Shown: positions 1-9,736, counted from the first letter of the stretch. The stretch is 64,000 nt of DNA from Acinetobacter modestus (GCF_014636095.1 NZ_BMDV01000002.1:62001-126000), one strand, 5' to 3'. The notes: a model not told the origin generated them from the sequence alone. Program-made: numbers and translations.

Positions 1-111
1 GTAGCTGATTTATTGTTCCCTTTATTAGAGCTAGATCATGGTTTTGAGTTACCTAAGCTCAATAAAAATTCATCCATTGATTCTCTCTTGAATCAAGAAA
101 TTGCAGTTTAA
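1..111 (+). CDS. C-terminal end of a flavin-dependent monooxygenase (partial)
   Basis: An open frame runs from the window edge to TAA at 109-111 and gives 36 residues. The stretch VADLLFPLLELDHGF resembles the C-terminal helix and tail of NtaA/SnaA/DszA-type members of the bacterial luciferase-like (LLM) monooxygenases, where a V-D-x-L-x-P-x-L pattern is common. The next gene begins only 10 bp later, so this is probably the upstream gene of the ABC importer operon. A monooxygenase next to a peptide-type importer and an SfnB-like flavoprotein fits organosulfur breakdown. The assignment rests on a short tail and on context, so it is tentative. Confidence 0.5.
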   Translation, partial: VADLLFPLLELDHGFELPKLNKNSSIDSLLNQEIAV

Positions 112-121
112 GGGAGAAAAA

Positions 122-1696
122 ATGAACAAAATTACACGTCGAGAATTGATTAAACAAACTGGATTAGGTGTTGGAGCTGTTGCTGCAATTAGCCTTATAG
201 GATGTTCTAAAACTGATTCTTCAAGTTCTGACAATGCTCCTGCAAGCACAGCTCAAAATGATGTACCGAAAAAAGGCGGTGTGATCAAAATTGGAGTAAT
301 CAATGGCAATCAAGCAGGTAATTTAGACGCACATAAACCTATTGGTATGTCCAGTGCATTTAGAGGGTGGCCTTTATATGCCAAATTATGGGAATGGGGC
401 AGAGATATCCAACCTAAACTTGCACTTGCTGAATTTGCGGAACCAAATAATGATGGAACGAAATGGACCATTCGCCTAAAAAAAGGTCTCGAATTTCATC
501 ACGGTAAAACGATTACTGCTGATGATGTTATTTTCTCCTTACGCCGTTTGACGGATCCTAAACTCGCGTCTCCGTTTGCTGCCTATCTTTATTCATTGCA
601 ACGAGATGGAGTTAAGAAGGTCGATGAATACACCGTTGAGATCCCTTTTGCTCAAGGAAAAGGCTTAGTTGCTTTACCTGAGGCATGGATGAGTTGGGGA
701 GGGATTGTTCCTACAGATTATGACCCAGTTAAAAATGTGGTCGGGGCTGGGCCCTTTAAGCTTGACAGTTTTACGCCAGGTCAACGTTCACGCTTTGTTC
801 GTTTTGAAAACTATTGGAAAGAAAATAAGCCTTATGCTGATGCAATAGAAATCATTGATTTTAAAGATCAGACAGGACGTCTTGCTGCTTTGCAATCTGG
901 TCAAATTGACATTGCTTCAGGGGTAAGTGCCGAGCATATTTCTTTAATTCAAGCCAATAAACGATTGAATCTCGTTTCATCTGAAACAGATGCTTGGCAA
1001 TCTTTTGATATGAATACCTCAAAAGCACCTTTCAATGATCCTCGAGTACGTCAAGCTTTTAGATTGATTGCCAATAGAGATGATTTGGTTAAACGGGCTT
1101 TAGCTGGTCAAGGACGAGTTGCAAATGATCTCTATTCCTTTAGTGATCCTGTGTATGACCACAGTATTCTACAGCGTAAGCAAGATTTAAATAAAGCTAA
1201 GGCATTGTTGAAAGAAGCCGGTTTTAGCAATAGCTTGGCGGTTGATTTGTATACAGGGCCAGATAGCAATGCCGCATTGGTTTTTGCTCAGCATGCGGCT
1301 CAGGCTGGTGTTATCGTTAATGTTAAACAGGTTGAAGCTGCCACCTTTGCGGATGCTGTAAAACAGGATTGGGCATTTAGTACTGGTTCAAACGTTTCAC
1401 GACCTTTTTTATTAACCGTCTTGCAAATTGATGGGCCGGGTGCGGCAAATAATAAAACCCGATTTAACAATCAACGTTTTACTGAATTGGTTCATACAGC
1501 ATTACAACAGCCTGATTTGGAAAAACGCAAAGTTCTCATTCATGAAGCACAGCATATTCAACATGAGCAAGGTGGTTTGGTCATTTGGGGTTTTAATAAT
1601 GTACTCGATGCACATTCTGGCCAAATTGGTGGCGTAACACCCGATCGCACAGGCTTTGCTGCGTGGCGTACAGATGAATTTTGGCGTAGGGGATGA
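122..1696 (+). CDS. ABC transporter substrate-binding lipoprotein, family 5 (peptide/opine type), Tat-type signal
   Basis: The 524-residue product is an extracytoplasmic receptor for a Dpp/Opp-type importer. Its N-terminus has a twin-arginine motif (T-R-R-E-L-I-K, residues 5-11), a hydrophobic stretch and a lipobox L-I-G-C with Cys28, so it looks like a Tat-exported lipoprotein. SBP_bac_5 hallmarks follow, including the W-x-x-x-L-K-K-G-L-E-F-H-H-G-K block and the A-D-D-V-x-F-S-x-x-R motif. A start at 122 is preferred over a TTG at 101 because AGGGAGAA lies just upstream. It is 57 percent or more similar by eye to the product at 32102-33685, so the two are paralogues. The ligand is unknown; context suggests a sulfur compound rather than a peptide. 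Confidence 0.9.
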   Translation: MNKITRRELIKQTGLGVGAVAAISLIGCSKTDSSSSDNAPASTAQNDVPKKGGVIKIGVINGNQAGNLDAHKPIGMSSAFRGWPLYAKLWEWGRDIQPKLALAEFAEPNNDGTKWTIRLKKGLEFHHGKTITADDVIFSLRRLTDPKLASPFAAYLYSLQRDGVKKVDEYTVEIPFAQGKGLVALPEAWMSWGGIVPTDYDPVKNVVGAGPFKLDSFTPGQRSRFVRFENYWKENKPYADAIEIIDFKDQTGRLAALQSGQIDIASGVSAEHISLIQANKRLNLVSSETDAWQSFDMNTSKAPFNDPRVRQAFRLIANRDDLVKRALAGQGRVANDLYSFSDPVYDHSILQRKQDLNKAKALLKEAGFSNSLAVDLYTGPDSNAALVFAQHAAQAGVIVNVKQVEAATFADAVKQDWAFSTGSNVSRPFLLTVLQIDGPGAANNKTRFNNQRFTELVHTALQQPDLEKRKVLIHEAQHIQHEQGGLVIWGFNNVLDAHSGQIGGVTPDRTGFAAWRTDEFWRRG

Positions 1697-2853
1697 CCGC
1701 TATGACAACGCAATCCAGCAATATAGAGACAGCCATTTCACATCAAACAATGACGAGATCATTTGAAATACCAGCATGGTTACCTTGGTTTTTCACACGG
1801 TTGTTGTCAGGTGTATTGGTTGTATTTGTGATTAGTCTCATTGTATTTATTGCCACACAAGCACTCCCATCTGATCCGGCTCGCGTCATTTTGGGCCCAG
1901 AAGCACCAGAAGTGACGGTTCAAATACTTCGTGAACAATTGGGCCTGAACGATCCAATATTGATTCAATACTGGCATTGGTTGAGTCAATTATTGCAAGG
2001 TAATTTCGGCCGTTCGATTGATTCAAATGTACCTGTTGTGCAGATTGTTCAGAATTATTTTGGTAACACCGTTGCATTAACGATCTTAGTTATTGTCATT
2101 ACTGTACCAATTTCTGTGGTACTGGGTGTATGGCTGTCACTCCGTCGCGATAGCAAACTAGATCGTATTATTGTTTCTAGCTCTATTCTATTCAAGGCTG
2201 TTCCAGGATTTGTGATTGCAATCTGGTTAATGATGTTTTTCTCAACCTCAATCCTGCACATATTGCCAGCTGCATCTTTGTTGATTCCAGAGCAGTCAGC
2301 TTTTAGCCAAATAGAGTTCTTAGTTTTACCGATTTTAACCTTGGCCTTATCGCTTATTCCATATCTGATGCGGTTGGTGCGGGGTTCCATGATTGATGCA
2401 CTTGAGTCGGACTATGTGACCTCTGCACGATTACGTGGTATTCCTGAGCGACGGATCATATGGAAACATGTTTTACCAAATGCATTGGTGCCAGTGGTGC
2501 AGGGAACAGCATTAACGATACGGGTTCTGCTGAGTGGAGCTCTCATTATTGAAGTGGTTTTCAGTTATCCTGGTATTGGTAATGCACTCAATGCAGCAAT
2601 TGAATTAAGAGATATCCCGACCATTCAAGCAATTGTTTTATTGCTGACCATTTGTGTGGTAGCCGTTAATTTAATTGCCGATTTAATAACGACCTTACTC
2701 ACACCAAAAATACGAACAGCCAAAAGACATAAAGCACGTTCGCCAGGCCGTCGTCAGGCATTACGTTTATGGAAGTCGGGTCGACCAATTACGGTAAAAC
2801 CTGTTGACCGCCGCAATGCGTTAAAGAACATTCAGCAAGGAGGTGGGAAATGA
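1693..2853 (+). CDS. ABC importer permease, DppB type
   Basis: This 386-residue inner-membrane protein is the first permease of the importer. It has about six hydrophobic segments and the EAA-loop pattern (SDYVTSARLRGIPERRIIWKH, around residues 237-257) that docks the ATPase. The start overlaps the stop of the receptor gene (ATGA), indicating translational coupling; a second ATG at 1702 is possible. A basic tail of about 45 residues follows the last membrane segment and is longer than in typical DppB proteins. Its partner is the permease starting at 2850. Confidence 0.9.
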   Translation: MTAMTTQSSNIETAISHQTMTRSFEIPAWLPWFFTRLLSGVLVVFVISLIVFIATQALPSDPARVILGPEAPEVTVQILREQLGLNDPILIQYWHWLSQLLQGNFGRSIDSNVPVVQIVQNYFGNTVALTILVIVITVPISVVLGVWLSLRRDSKLDRIIVSSSILFKAVPGFVIAIWLMMFFSTSILHILPAASLLIPEQSAFSQIEFLVLPILTLALSLIPYLMRLVRGSMIDALESDYVTSARLRGIPERRIIWKHVLPNALVPVVQGTALTIRVLLSGALIIEVVFSYPGIGNALNAAIELRDIPTIQAIVLLLTICVVAVNLIADLITTLLTPKIRTAKRHKARSPGRRQALRLWKSGRPITVKPVDRRNALKNIQQGGGK

Positions 2854-3698
2854 GCTCACTTCATTGGTATCAAAGAAATTTTTTTCAAACATTAATTCGT
2901 GAAAGACAAGTACGTTTTGGATTTGTAGTCACGACGTTAGTGTTGATTTTTGCACTGGTTGGACCGCTATTGGTTCCATTTGAGCCCACTGCTTTGATCG
3001 GCATGACATATGGTCCGCCTGAAGGAAAATCGTTTCTTGGATATGATTATATTGGTCATGATGTGTGGTCGCGTGTCCTTGCTGGTGGGGCTTCTATTAT
3101 CTGGATGACACTGGCTGCCAGTTTGGTTGCATTAATTATTGGCTCTAGTTTAGGCATACTCGCTGCTTTTGCTCGAAATAAGATTGATCAGTTTGTGACT
3201 TGGCTGACTGATGTTTTTATGGCCTTTCCGGACCTTATATTGGTCTTGCTTATCGTTTCAATGTTAGGTCGGGAACCTTGGCTCATCGTTTTAACGGTTT
3301 CAATTGCTTTTATTCCTGGCGTAGTGCGTCTTGCGCGAAGCGTTGCACTGAATCTGGTGGAACAAGAATATATCGAAGCAGCCAGAATTCTCGGGTACTC
3401 AAAAACCTATATTTTATTTCGTGAAATTTTACCCAACATGTTGACGCCTTTACTCATCCATCTTGGTGTGATGCTGACATGGGCTGTGGGTATGTTATCT
3501 GGTTTGGCTTTTCTTGGTTATGGTGTGGCACCTCCAGCAGCAGATTGGGGACTCATGATTAATGAAAATCGCGCTGGTTTATTGGTACAGCCATGGGCGG
3601 TATTTGCTCCTGTCATCTTAATTGCTTTGTTTGCGCTCGGAACGAATGTATTGGCTGAGGGCGTTGGACGTGCAGCAGCTCGGATTGAGGAAAAATAA
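2850..3698 (+). CDS. ABC importer permease, DppC type
   Basis: The second permease of the importer has 282 residues, with an N-terminal membrane segment, then the DppC-type block F-L-G-Y-D-Y-I-G-H-D-V-W-S-R and an EAA loop (QEYIEAARILGYSKTYILF). It overlaps the DppB-type gene by 4 bp (ATGA) and ends 2 bp before the ATPase gene, so the transporter is one tightly coupled operon. Confidence 0.9.
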   Translation: MSSLHWYQRNFFQTLIRERQVRFGFVVTTLVLIFALVGPLLVPFEPTALIGMTYGPPEGKSFLGYDYIGHDVWSRVLAGGASIIWMTLAASLVALIIGSSLGILAAFARNKIDQFVTWLTDVFMAFPDLILVLLIVSMLGREPWLIVLTVSIAFIPGVVRLARSVALNLVEQEYIEAARILGYSKTYILFREILPNMLTPLLIHLGVMLTWAVGMLSGLAFLGYGVAPPAADWGLMINENRAGLLVQPWAVFAPVILIALFALGTNVLAEGVGRAAARIEEK

Positions 3699-3700
3699 GC

Positions 3701-5518
3701 ATGGCATATCTATTTAAAAATACCGTATTGACTGTAAAAGATCTAACCGTGGCATTGGTCAACACCGGCAATCACATCGTTTCTGATATTTCATTTAGCC
3801 TACGAGAAGGAGAAGTTCTAGGGCTAGTTGGAGAAAGTGGCTCAGGTAAAACGACATTATCAAGTGCCTTATTGGGCTATGCACGCTATGGAGCCAAGAT
3901 TATTCAAGGCTCAATTGAGCTAGAGAATCAAGATATTCTCAGTTTAGATGATCATGCTTTACGTCAGGTTCGTGGTTATAAAATCAGTCATGTCGCTCAA
4001 GATCCTGGAACAGCACTCAACCCAGCATTAAGTATTGGTCAACATTTATTTGAACTATTAGACGTCCATCAAACACAGCTATCTAGTAAGGAAAAATACC
4101 AAAAGGTTGCCAAAATTTTAAATGAAGTGGGATTGCCGCATGATGATCTATTTTTAAAGCGCTATCCTCATCAGCTTTCGGGTGGGCAACAACAACGAAT
4201 TTTATTGGCCTTGGCATTCTTGCTACAGCCACGTTTGATCGTTTTGGATGAGCCAACCACCGCGTTAGATGTGACGACACAGACATTGGTGTTGAATATC
4301 ATTCGTAAATTATGTCGGGAATATAACGTTGCTGCTATCTATGTATCGCATGACTTAACGGTGGTAAAAGATATTGCAGATCGGGTGATTGTTCTGTATT
4401 CGGGTCGAATTGCAGAAGATGCGGCATTAACCCAACTATTTGAAACGCCTAAGCACCCTTATACGCAAGGTTTACTGAACGCCATTCCCGATGTGGCCAT
4501 TCGTAAATATTTATCTCCAATTGAAGGACATGCTCCTTCGCCCAATGAGCGTCCAGTGGGATGTGCTTTTGCGGCACGTTGTACTTTCGCCACAGATATA
4601 TGTCGTCAAAAACAACCTGAATTAACTCAATTAAAAGATGAGTTTGATCCGCATTTTGTTGCTTGTCACCATTCGGACCACGTCGGTGTGATTCATTTTA
4701 AAGAGATTGATCATCAAGTGATTGAAAGAGAAACAGACCGGGAAGCTTTATTAAAAGTTGAACATATTAATGCATGGTATGGGCAACAACAGGCACTTTT
4801 TGATATTTCATTTCAACTCAAAAAAGGCGAATGTTTAGCATTGGTGGGTGAATCGGGTTCAGGAAAAACCACTTTATCGCGTGTCATTGCTGGCCTGAAT
4901 GAAAATGCAGATGGACAAATTACATTAGCAGATGATGTCTTGTCGTTGCATGGGCAACAGCGTCATTTGCAGCAGCGGCATAAACTGCAATATATCTTTC
5001 AAAACCCTTATAAGGCTTTGAATCCAGCGCATACGATTGGTCAGACATTAATTAAAGTTGTACAGCATTTCTTTGGAGCATCTCGACAAGAAGCCATAGA
5101 AAAAGTCACGCAGGTACTTAAACAAGTCTCTCTGCCTATACAGGTTCAAGAACTCTATCCAAGAGATTTATCGGGTGGGGAGCGACAACGAGTGGCTATC
5201 GCGCGAGCTTTGCTGTGCCAACCTGATGTTTTGATTTGTGATGAGATTACATCTGCTTTGGATGTTTCAGTTCAGGCTTCCATCTTAAAACTGCTACAAG
5301 ACCTCCAACAGCAAGGTGTGACCTTACTATTTGTGACCCATAACCTAGGGGTTGTTCGTGCAATCGCAGATCGAGTCGCCGTATTAAAAAATGGACATAT
5401 TGTTGAATATGGCGAAACAGATCAAGTGCTGAGTCATCCTCAACATACATATACCAAAACTTTGCTTACCCATGCGCCAAGCTTGTTTAAAAACAATGTA
5501 CTTGAAGTTTGCGCATAA
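3701..5518 (+). CDS. Fused double ABC ATPase (DppD-DppF type)
   Basis: This 605-residue protein holds both ATPase domains of a peptide-type importer in one chain. Each half has a Walker A (G-E-S-G-S-G-K-T-T), a signature motif (LSGGQQQR near residue 160, LSGGERQR near residue 490) and a Walker B ending in D-E. Between them is the oligopeptide/dipeptide C-terminal domain with the cysteine pattern G-C-x-F-A-x-R-C...I-C...C-H. The fusion is common in some proteobacterial importers. It energises the two permeases encoded just upstream. Confidence 0.92.
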   Translation: MAYLFKNTVLTVKDLTVALVNTGNHIVSDISFSLREGEVLGLVGESGSGKTTLSSALLGYARYGAKIIQGSIELENQDILSLDDHALRQVRGYKISHVAQDPGTALNPALSIGQHLFELLDVHQTQLSSKEKYQKVAKILNEVGLPHDDLFLKRYPHQLSGGQQQRILLALAFLLQPRLIVLDEPTTALDVTTQTLVLNIIRKLCREYNVAAIYVSHDLTVVKDIADRVIVLYSGRIAEDAALTQLFETPKHPYTQGLLNAIPDVAIRKYLSPIEGHAPSPNERPVGCAFAARCTFATDICRQKQPELTQLKDEFDPHFVACHHSDHVGVIHFKEIDHQVIERETDREALLKVEHINAWYGQQQALFDISFQLKKGECLALVGESGSGKTTLSRVIAGLNENADGQITLADDVLSLHGQQRHLQQRHKLQYIFQNPYKALNPAHTIGQTLIKVVQHFFGASRQEAIEKVTQVLKQVSLPIQVQELYPRDLSGGERQRVAIARALLCQPDVLICDEITSALDVSVQASILKLLQDLQQQGVTLLFVTHNLGVVRAIADRVAVLKNGHIVEYGETDQVLSHPQHTYTKTLLTHAPSLFKNNVLEVCA

Positions 5519-5545
5519 AAAAGAACAGATTTTCCGGAGTTAACA

Positions 5546-6823
5546 ATGAACGACATTAACCAACGTAATTTTTTAGAATTAGGTAGTATCAGGCATATTC
5601 AAAGTGAGCAAGAAGCACTTGATATTGCAAAAGAGGTGGCGGATCAACTGAATCAATTTGCTCGTGATCCCAGTTATAACAAGACCGTACCTTATGAACA
5701 AGCTCGCTTAATTTCAGAATCTGGTTTAACTGCGATTATTGTACCCAAGCAATTTGGGGGCTTAGGCGCCAGTATTTCAACCTTGGTCAATGTGGTGAAA
5801 ATTATTTCATCCGCTGATGGTGGTGTCGGGCAGTTATTACAGATTCACTTCACCATGTTCCGAGGCGTTTTAACGGGCTATGATGATGAAATTCGTGATC
5901 AGTTACTGGGTGATATCTTAAGCGGAAAGCGTTTGGGTAATGCTCTTGCAGAAGTGGGTGGTAAAGATAAATTTCAGCATAAGACGCGTGTAGAGCGAAA
6001 TTCAGAAGGGCAATTAATTTTAAATGGCAGTAAATTCTATTCTACTGGCTCTTTACTTGCAGAATGGATTTCTTTATTTGCCGGTAGTGATGATGGACCA
6101 GTCTCGATTTTAATTCATCGAGATACACAGGGAGTGGAGTTGCTTGATGACTGGGATGCGATGGGACAAAATAATAGCGTCAGTGGCACTGTTAATTTTA
6201 AAGATGTGGTTGTTGATGAACGTTATGTTGCCAAGCGAAATACGGGTGGTTTAGGCACGGTTTTACGTACGGGACTGACTTGGCCTCAGATTTTACACGC
6301 TGCAATGGACACAGGAATTGCCAAGGGGGCATTACAAGGCGGGATCGATTATTTACAACATCATGCTCGACCTTGGGTAGAAAGTGGGGTCGATTCGCCT
6401 ACGCATGAACCTCATATCATCAAACAGATTGGTGAATTTGCTGTTTTGGTTCGTTCAGCTGAGGTACTATTGGATCGTTCGGCACAAATTTTTGAACAGC
6501 ATTTGGCAAATGTAGAAGATGAAGACTTACAAACTGAATTGATTTTATCGGTTGCTGCCACCCGTAGTCAGTCTGATCATGCATCTTTAAAAATTTCGAG
6601 TGAAATTTTTGGATTACTTGGGGCAAGTTCAACTTTATCGAAATGGAACCTAGACCGTTTCTGGCGTAATGCACGAACTCACACCACGCATGATCCAATT
6701 CGCTGGAGGCTGTATCATGTTGGAAATTATTATTTAAATAATATTCCACCAGGAGAATACAACTCCGTACTTCTAAAGAAACAGGCGGAAAATGTGACTA
6801 AATTTAGCCCATCCCATTCATAA
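5546..6823 (+). CDS. sfnB: SfnB-family acyl-CoA dehydrogenase-like flavoprotein (sulfur acquisition oxidoreductase)
   Basis: The 425-residue protein has the acyl-CoA dehydrogenase fold in the branch that includes SfnB, DszC and other flavin-dependent monooxygenases. Visible blocks are the FMN/FAD-contact region (L-A-E-V-G-G, then F-Y-S-T-G-S-L-L-A-E-W), a middle beta domain and the C-terminal helix bundle ending W-R-L-Y-H-V-G-N-Y-Y-L-N. This branch is associated with sulfone and sulfur-compound oxidation under sulfate limitation. A clear CGGAG ribosome site precedes the ATG. It is 27 bp after the transporter and closes the operon before a terminator. The exact substrate cannot be read from sequence; the symbol is a family assignment. 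Confidence 0.78.
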   Translation: MNDINQRNFLELGSIRHIQSEQEALDIAKEVADQLNQFARDPSYNKTVPYEQARLISESGLTAIIVPKQFGGLGASISTLVNVVKIISSADGGVGQLLQIHFTMFRGVLTGYDDEIRDQLLGDILSGKRLGNALAEVGGKDKFQHKTRVERNSEGQLILNGSKFYSTGSLLAEWISLFAGSDDGPVSILIHRDTQGVELLDDWDAMGQNNSVSGTVNFKDVVVDERYVAKRNTGGLGTVLRTGLTWPQILHAAMDTGIAKGALQGGIDYLQHHARPWVESGVDSPTHEPHIIKQIGEFAVLVRSAEVLLDRSAQIFEQHLANVEDEDLQTELILSVAATRSQSDHASLKISSEIFGLLGASSTLSKWNLDRFWRNARTHTTHDPIRWRLYHVGNYYLNNIPPGEYNSVLLKKQAENVTKFSPSHS

Positions 6824-6828
6824 TAATG

Positions 6829-6869
6829 CCAATAAAAAAGACTGCGCTGAGGCAGTCTTTTTTTATTGG
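6829..6869. terminator. Bidirectional rho-independent terminator
   Basis: The stem AAAAAAGACTGC / GCAGTCTTTTTT encloses loop GCTGAG, with an A-tract on the left and a T-tract on the right. It therefore works in both directions, between the convergent sfnB-like gene and the desulfurase gene. Confidence 0.9.
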
Positions 6870-6876
6870 AGTAGAT

Positions 6877-8829
6877 TTAACTACTTCGCTTATTTCTTGA
6901 AAGTTGATGTAAGACTGATACCAACAAATCAATTTCTTCAGTGGTGTTATAAAATGCCAAAGAAGGGCGCACAGTTTGTTCCACACCAAAACGACGTAAG
7001 ATAGGCTGAGCACAATGATGCCCTGAACGTACTGCAATGCCATGTTGATTGAGTGCTTTGCCCACTTGTTCAGTGGAATAACCTTCAAGGGTAAAGGACA
7101 TCACACTGGCCTTGTTTCGGGCTGTACCAATGGGTCTTAACCCCGTGACACTGCTTAACGCATGCTGGCCATATTCCAGTAAGTCATGTTCATAACGTGC
7201 AATATTATGAATACCAAGGCGCTCAACATATTCTAAAGCAGCACCTAAACCTACCGCATCAGCAATATTACCTGTTCCTGCTTCAAACTTATTTGGGGCC
7301 GGTTGGTAAATGACTTGTTCAAAGGTCACATCCTGAATCATATTGCCGCCACCTTCCCAAACGGGCATGGTCTCCAGAATTTCAGGTTTGGCATAAACTG
7401 CACCAATGCCTGTCGGTCCAAATACTTTATGCCCAGAAAATACAAAGAAATCGGCATCAATCGCTTGGACATCAGTTGGCATATGCGAAACAGATTGAGC
7501 ACCATCGACCAAGACACGGACACCTTTGGCATGGGCAATCTTGATCACTTCTGCCACAGGTGTGACCGTACCAAGGGCATTGGACACTTGGGTAATCGAA
7601 ATCAGTTTGGTGCGCTCATTAATCAGTTTTGGCAGTTCTTCCAAAATGATTTGCCCCGTATCATCCACAGGAATGACACGCAGTTTGGCACCGACTTTTT
7701 TGGTCAACTGGAACCATGGTACGATATTGGCGTGATGTTCAAGATGCGAAACAATAATCTCATCACCCTCACCAATATTCTGTTCACCCCATGTCTTGGC
7801 AATCAGGTTGATGCCTTCGGTGGTGCCACGAACAAAAATAATTTCTTTTGATGATTTTGCCCCAATAAAACGTGCCACTACATTACGGGCGTGTTCATAA
7901 GCATCAGTTGCTCGTGCTGCCAGTTCATGTGCAGCCCGATGAATGTTGGAATTTTCGTGCTGATAAAAATAGGCAATACGATCAATCACGCTTTGTGGTT
8001 TCTGTGTCGTTGCTGCATTGTCAAACCAGACCAAAGGACGACCATTGACGCGTTCTTGCAGAATGGGGAAGTCACGACGGATCGCTTGAATATCTAAGGG
8101 CTGAGCGGCATTGGCAACAAAGTGTGGCTGTGAAGGTTGATAATTGCCGTAACCCGCATTGTGTTGCGGCAGATCCAAGAAATAAAAGCCTGAAGAGGCG
8201 TTATTTTTTGCTTGAGTTGAAGCTTGAGAATCTTGCTGCAACAAACTTTTTAACGCATCACCATGAGGCAATTGAAATGATTGTGCTGTGGCAAAATTGG
8301 CAGCATCAAATTCAGAACTTGACGAACTCGGTGTTGTAAAATCATTTAAAAAATAAAAGGGTGACGCATCGTTTGTTGAAGGACGAGATGGTTCAACTAA
8401 AGGTACATTCGGCGCACTATGAACCGCTTGTGGAAAATTAGGTTCAATGGGTGGACGTGGTAAATTGGCACCCCCCACGACTGGCGCAGAGGCGATCGCA
8501 CGACGTTCAGGATAGTCAGGATAGTTCGGAATATGCTCAGGATATTCAGGATTCAAACTTTTTTCATAAGCAATATTCGGCGCACGACCACTGAGCGCAG
8601 CGAAAGGTTCAGCGGGTTGTGGTTGATGAGGTGGCGTACCCACATTAGGCAAGTCCAAATTCAAACCAGAGGAATGACCACTACCAGAATTTGGCAAGGC
8701 AGCAAAAAATTCAGAGGCAAGTCGTGAAAGTGTTGCTTCATCTGGGAAGTTGGACGGTGGGCTAACACCGACCACTTCAGAACCCGTTGGACTACCTTGA
8801 AAATTACTTGTAGTTAACTGGGTAGTCAT
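6877..8829 (-). CDS. Family 2A encapsulin cargo: cysteine desulfurase (SufS type) with long disordered N-terminus
   Basis: The 650-residue protein converts L-cysteine to alanine plus enzyme-bound persulfide sulfur using PLP. Residues 1 to about 244 are Pro/Asn/Ser-rich and look disordered. They carry short conserved-looking patches (LSRLASEFFAALP at 34-46, FYFLNDF at 158-164, FYFLDLP at 215-221). Residues from about 245 are a class V aminotransferase of SufS type, with the PLP lysine in S-G-H-K (about residue 468) and catalytic cysteine in R-S-G-H-H-C (about residue 606). Ordinary SufS has about 410 residues, so the extension is the cargo-loading domain known from family 2A encapsulins. The ATG at 8829 is chosen because GGAGGTGG lies just upstream; it overlaps the shell gene stop by 26 bp. 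Confidence 0.93.
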   Translation of the reverse strand: MTTQLTTSNFQGSPTGSEVVGVSPPSNFPDEATLSRLASEFFAALPNSGSGHSSGLNLDLPNVGTPPHQPQPAEPFAALSGRAPNIAYEKSLNPEYPEHIPNYPDYPERRAIASAPVVGGANLPRPPIEPNFPQAVHSAPNVPLVEPSRPSTNDASPFYFLNDFTTPSSSSSEFDAANFATAQSFQLPHGDALKSLLQQDSQASTQAKNNASSGFYFLDLPQHNAGYGNYQPSQPHFVANAAQPLDIQAIRRDFPILQERVNGRPLVWFDNAATTQKPQSVIDRIAYFYQHENSNIHRAAHELAARATDAYEHARNVVARFIGAKSSKEIIFVRGTTEGINLIAKTWGEQNIGEGDEIIVSHLEHHANIVPWFQLTKKVGAKLRVIPVDDTGQIILEELPKLINERTKLISITQVSNALGTVTPVAEVIKIAHAKGVRVLVDGAQSVSHMPTDVQAIDADFFVFSGHKVFGPTGIGAVYAKPEILETMPVWEGGGNMIQDVTFEQVIYQPAPNKFEAGTGNIADAVGLGAALEYVERLGIHNIARYEHDLLEYGQHALSSVTGLRPIGTARNKASVMSFTLEGYSTEQVGKALNQHGIAVRSGHHCAQPILRRFGVEQTVRPSLAFYNTTEEIDLLVSVLHQLSRNKRSS

Positions 8830-9736
8830 GATACTTGTCCACCTCCACATCTTCGAGCACAGCCAACGCATCCTCAGTCAATACCGCTAATGAGCAGTAC
8901 AGTGAGATCAGATAAGAGGCAATGGCATTACGATTGATACCCATGAAGCGTACAGAAAGCCCCGGAGATTGCTCACCTGCTAGACCAGGTTGAAATAATC
9001 CCACCACACCTTGGCGTTTTTCACCAACACGTAACAACAAGATTTTGGTTTTACCATCTTCCACTGGAATCTTATTCGATGGAATCAGTGGTACACCACG
9101 CCATGTGATGAACTGCGAACCAAATAAACTGACCGTTGGTGGTGGAACACCACGACGAGTACACTCACGGCCGAATGCAGCAATTGCATCTGGATGTGCC
9201 AAAAAGAAGCCTGGTTCTTTCCAAACTTTACGGAGTAAATCATCAAAGTCATCGGGTGTCGGTGGACCATTTAAGGTAGAGATACGCTGTTCATCTGCCA
9301 CGCTTGCCAATAAACCATATTCAGGGTTATTGATCAGCTCGCTTTCTTGACGCTCTTTAATGGTTTCAATGGTTAAACGTAATTGTTCTTTAATCTGATC
9401 ATGTGGGCTGCTGTAGAGATCAGCAACACGAGTATGAATATCCAAAACGGTCGAAACACCATTTAAGAAATATTCACGTGCTTGCGGATCATAATCCACA
9501 AAAGTCTGTGGGAGCGTGGCTTCATCACGTTGTGTACAGGCAACTTGAATATCATCTGTATTGTTTACACGGTTAACACGATAAATACCTGCTTCGACAG
9601 GCAACCATTGCAACAAATGAGTGAGCCAACGAGGGGTAATAGTTGAAAGTTGTGGAACTGTTTTGGTGGCATTTGCCAATTGCCTTGCAGCATGGTCTCC
9701 GAGAGCCAATTGGACTTTGTCTGTTGTATGTGCCAT
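8804..9736 (-). CDS. Family 2A encapsulin shell protein (SrpI-like)
   Basis: The 310-residue protein matches the SrpI-like family 2A encapsulins, HK97-fold proteins that self-assemble into a closed shell in the cytoplasm. Recognisable blocks are the N-terminal arm (VQLALGDHAARQLANATKT), the R-x-Y-F-L-N-G-V-S and H-D-Q-I-K-E-Q-L-R region, and a C-terminal F-M-G-I-N-R-N-A-I-A-S-Y. There is no signal peptide. It is 5' of, and translationally coupled to, the desulfurase gene whose product it encloses. Related Acinetobacter shells loaded with desulfurase have been reported to hold elemental sulfur. An AAGGA site precedes the ATG, and a 16-bp palindrome sits 29 bp upstream of it. Confidence 0.94.
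   Translation of the reverse strand: MAHTTDKVQLALGDHAARQLANATKTVPQLSTITPRWLTHLLQWLPVEAGIYRVNRVNNTDDIQVACTQRDEATLPQTFVDYDPQAREYFLNGVSTVLDIHTRVADLYSSPHDQIKEQLRLTIETIKERQESELINNPEYGLLASVADEQRISTLNGPPTPDDFDDLLRKVWKEPGFFLAHPDAIAAFGRECTRRGVPPPTVSLFGSQFITWRGVPLIPSNKIPVEDGKTKILLLRVGEKRQGVVGLFQPGLAGEQSPGLSVRFMGINRNAIASYLISLYCSLAVLTEDALAVLEDVEVDKYHDYPVNYK

Noticed and set aside
2055..2390. 111-codon open frame antisense to the first permease
   Set aside because: Antisense to conserved membrane segments, no family resemblance.
7303..7851. 182-codon open frame on the plus strand inside the desulfurase gene
   Set aside because: It is antisense to conserved catalytic-domain codons and has no ribosome site; a shadow frame.
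8830..8871. Longer start for the desulfurase
   Set aside because: The added 14 residues lie inside the shell gene, and the ATG at 8829 has a strong GGAGGTGG site.
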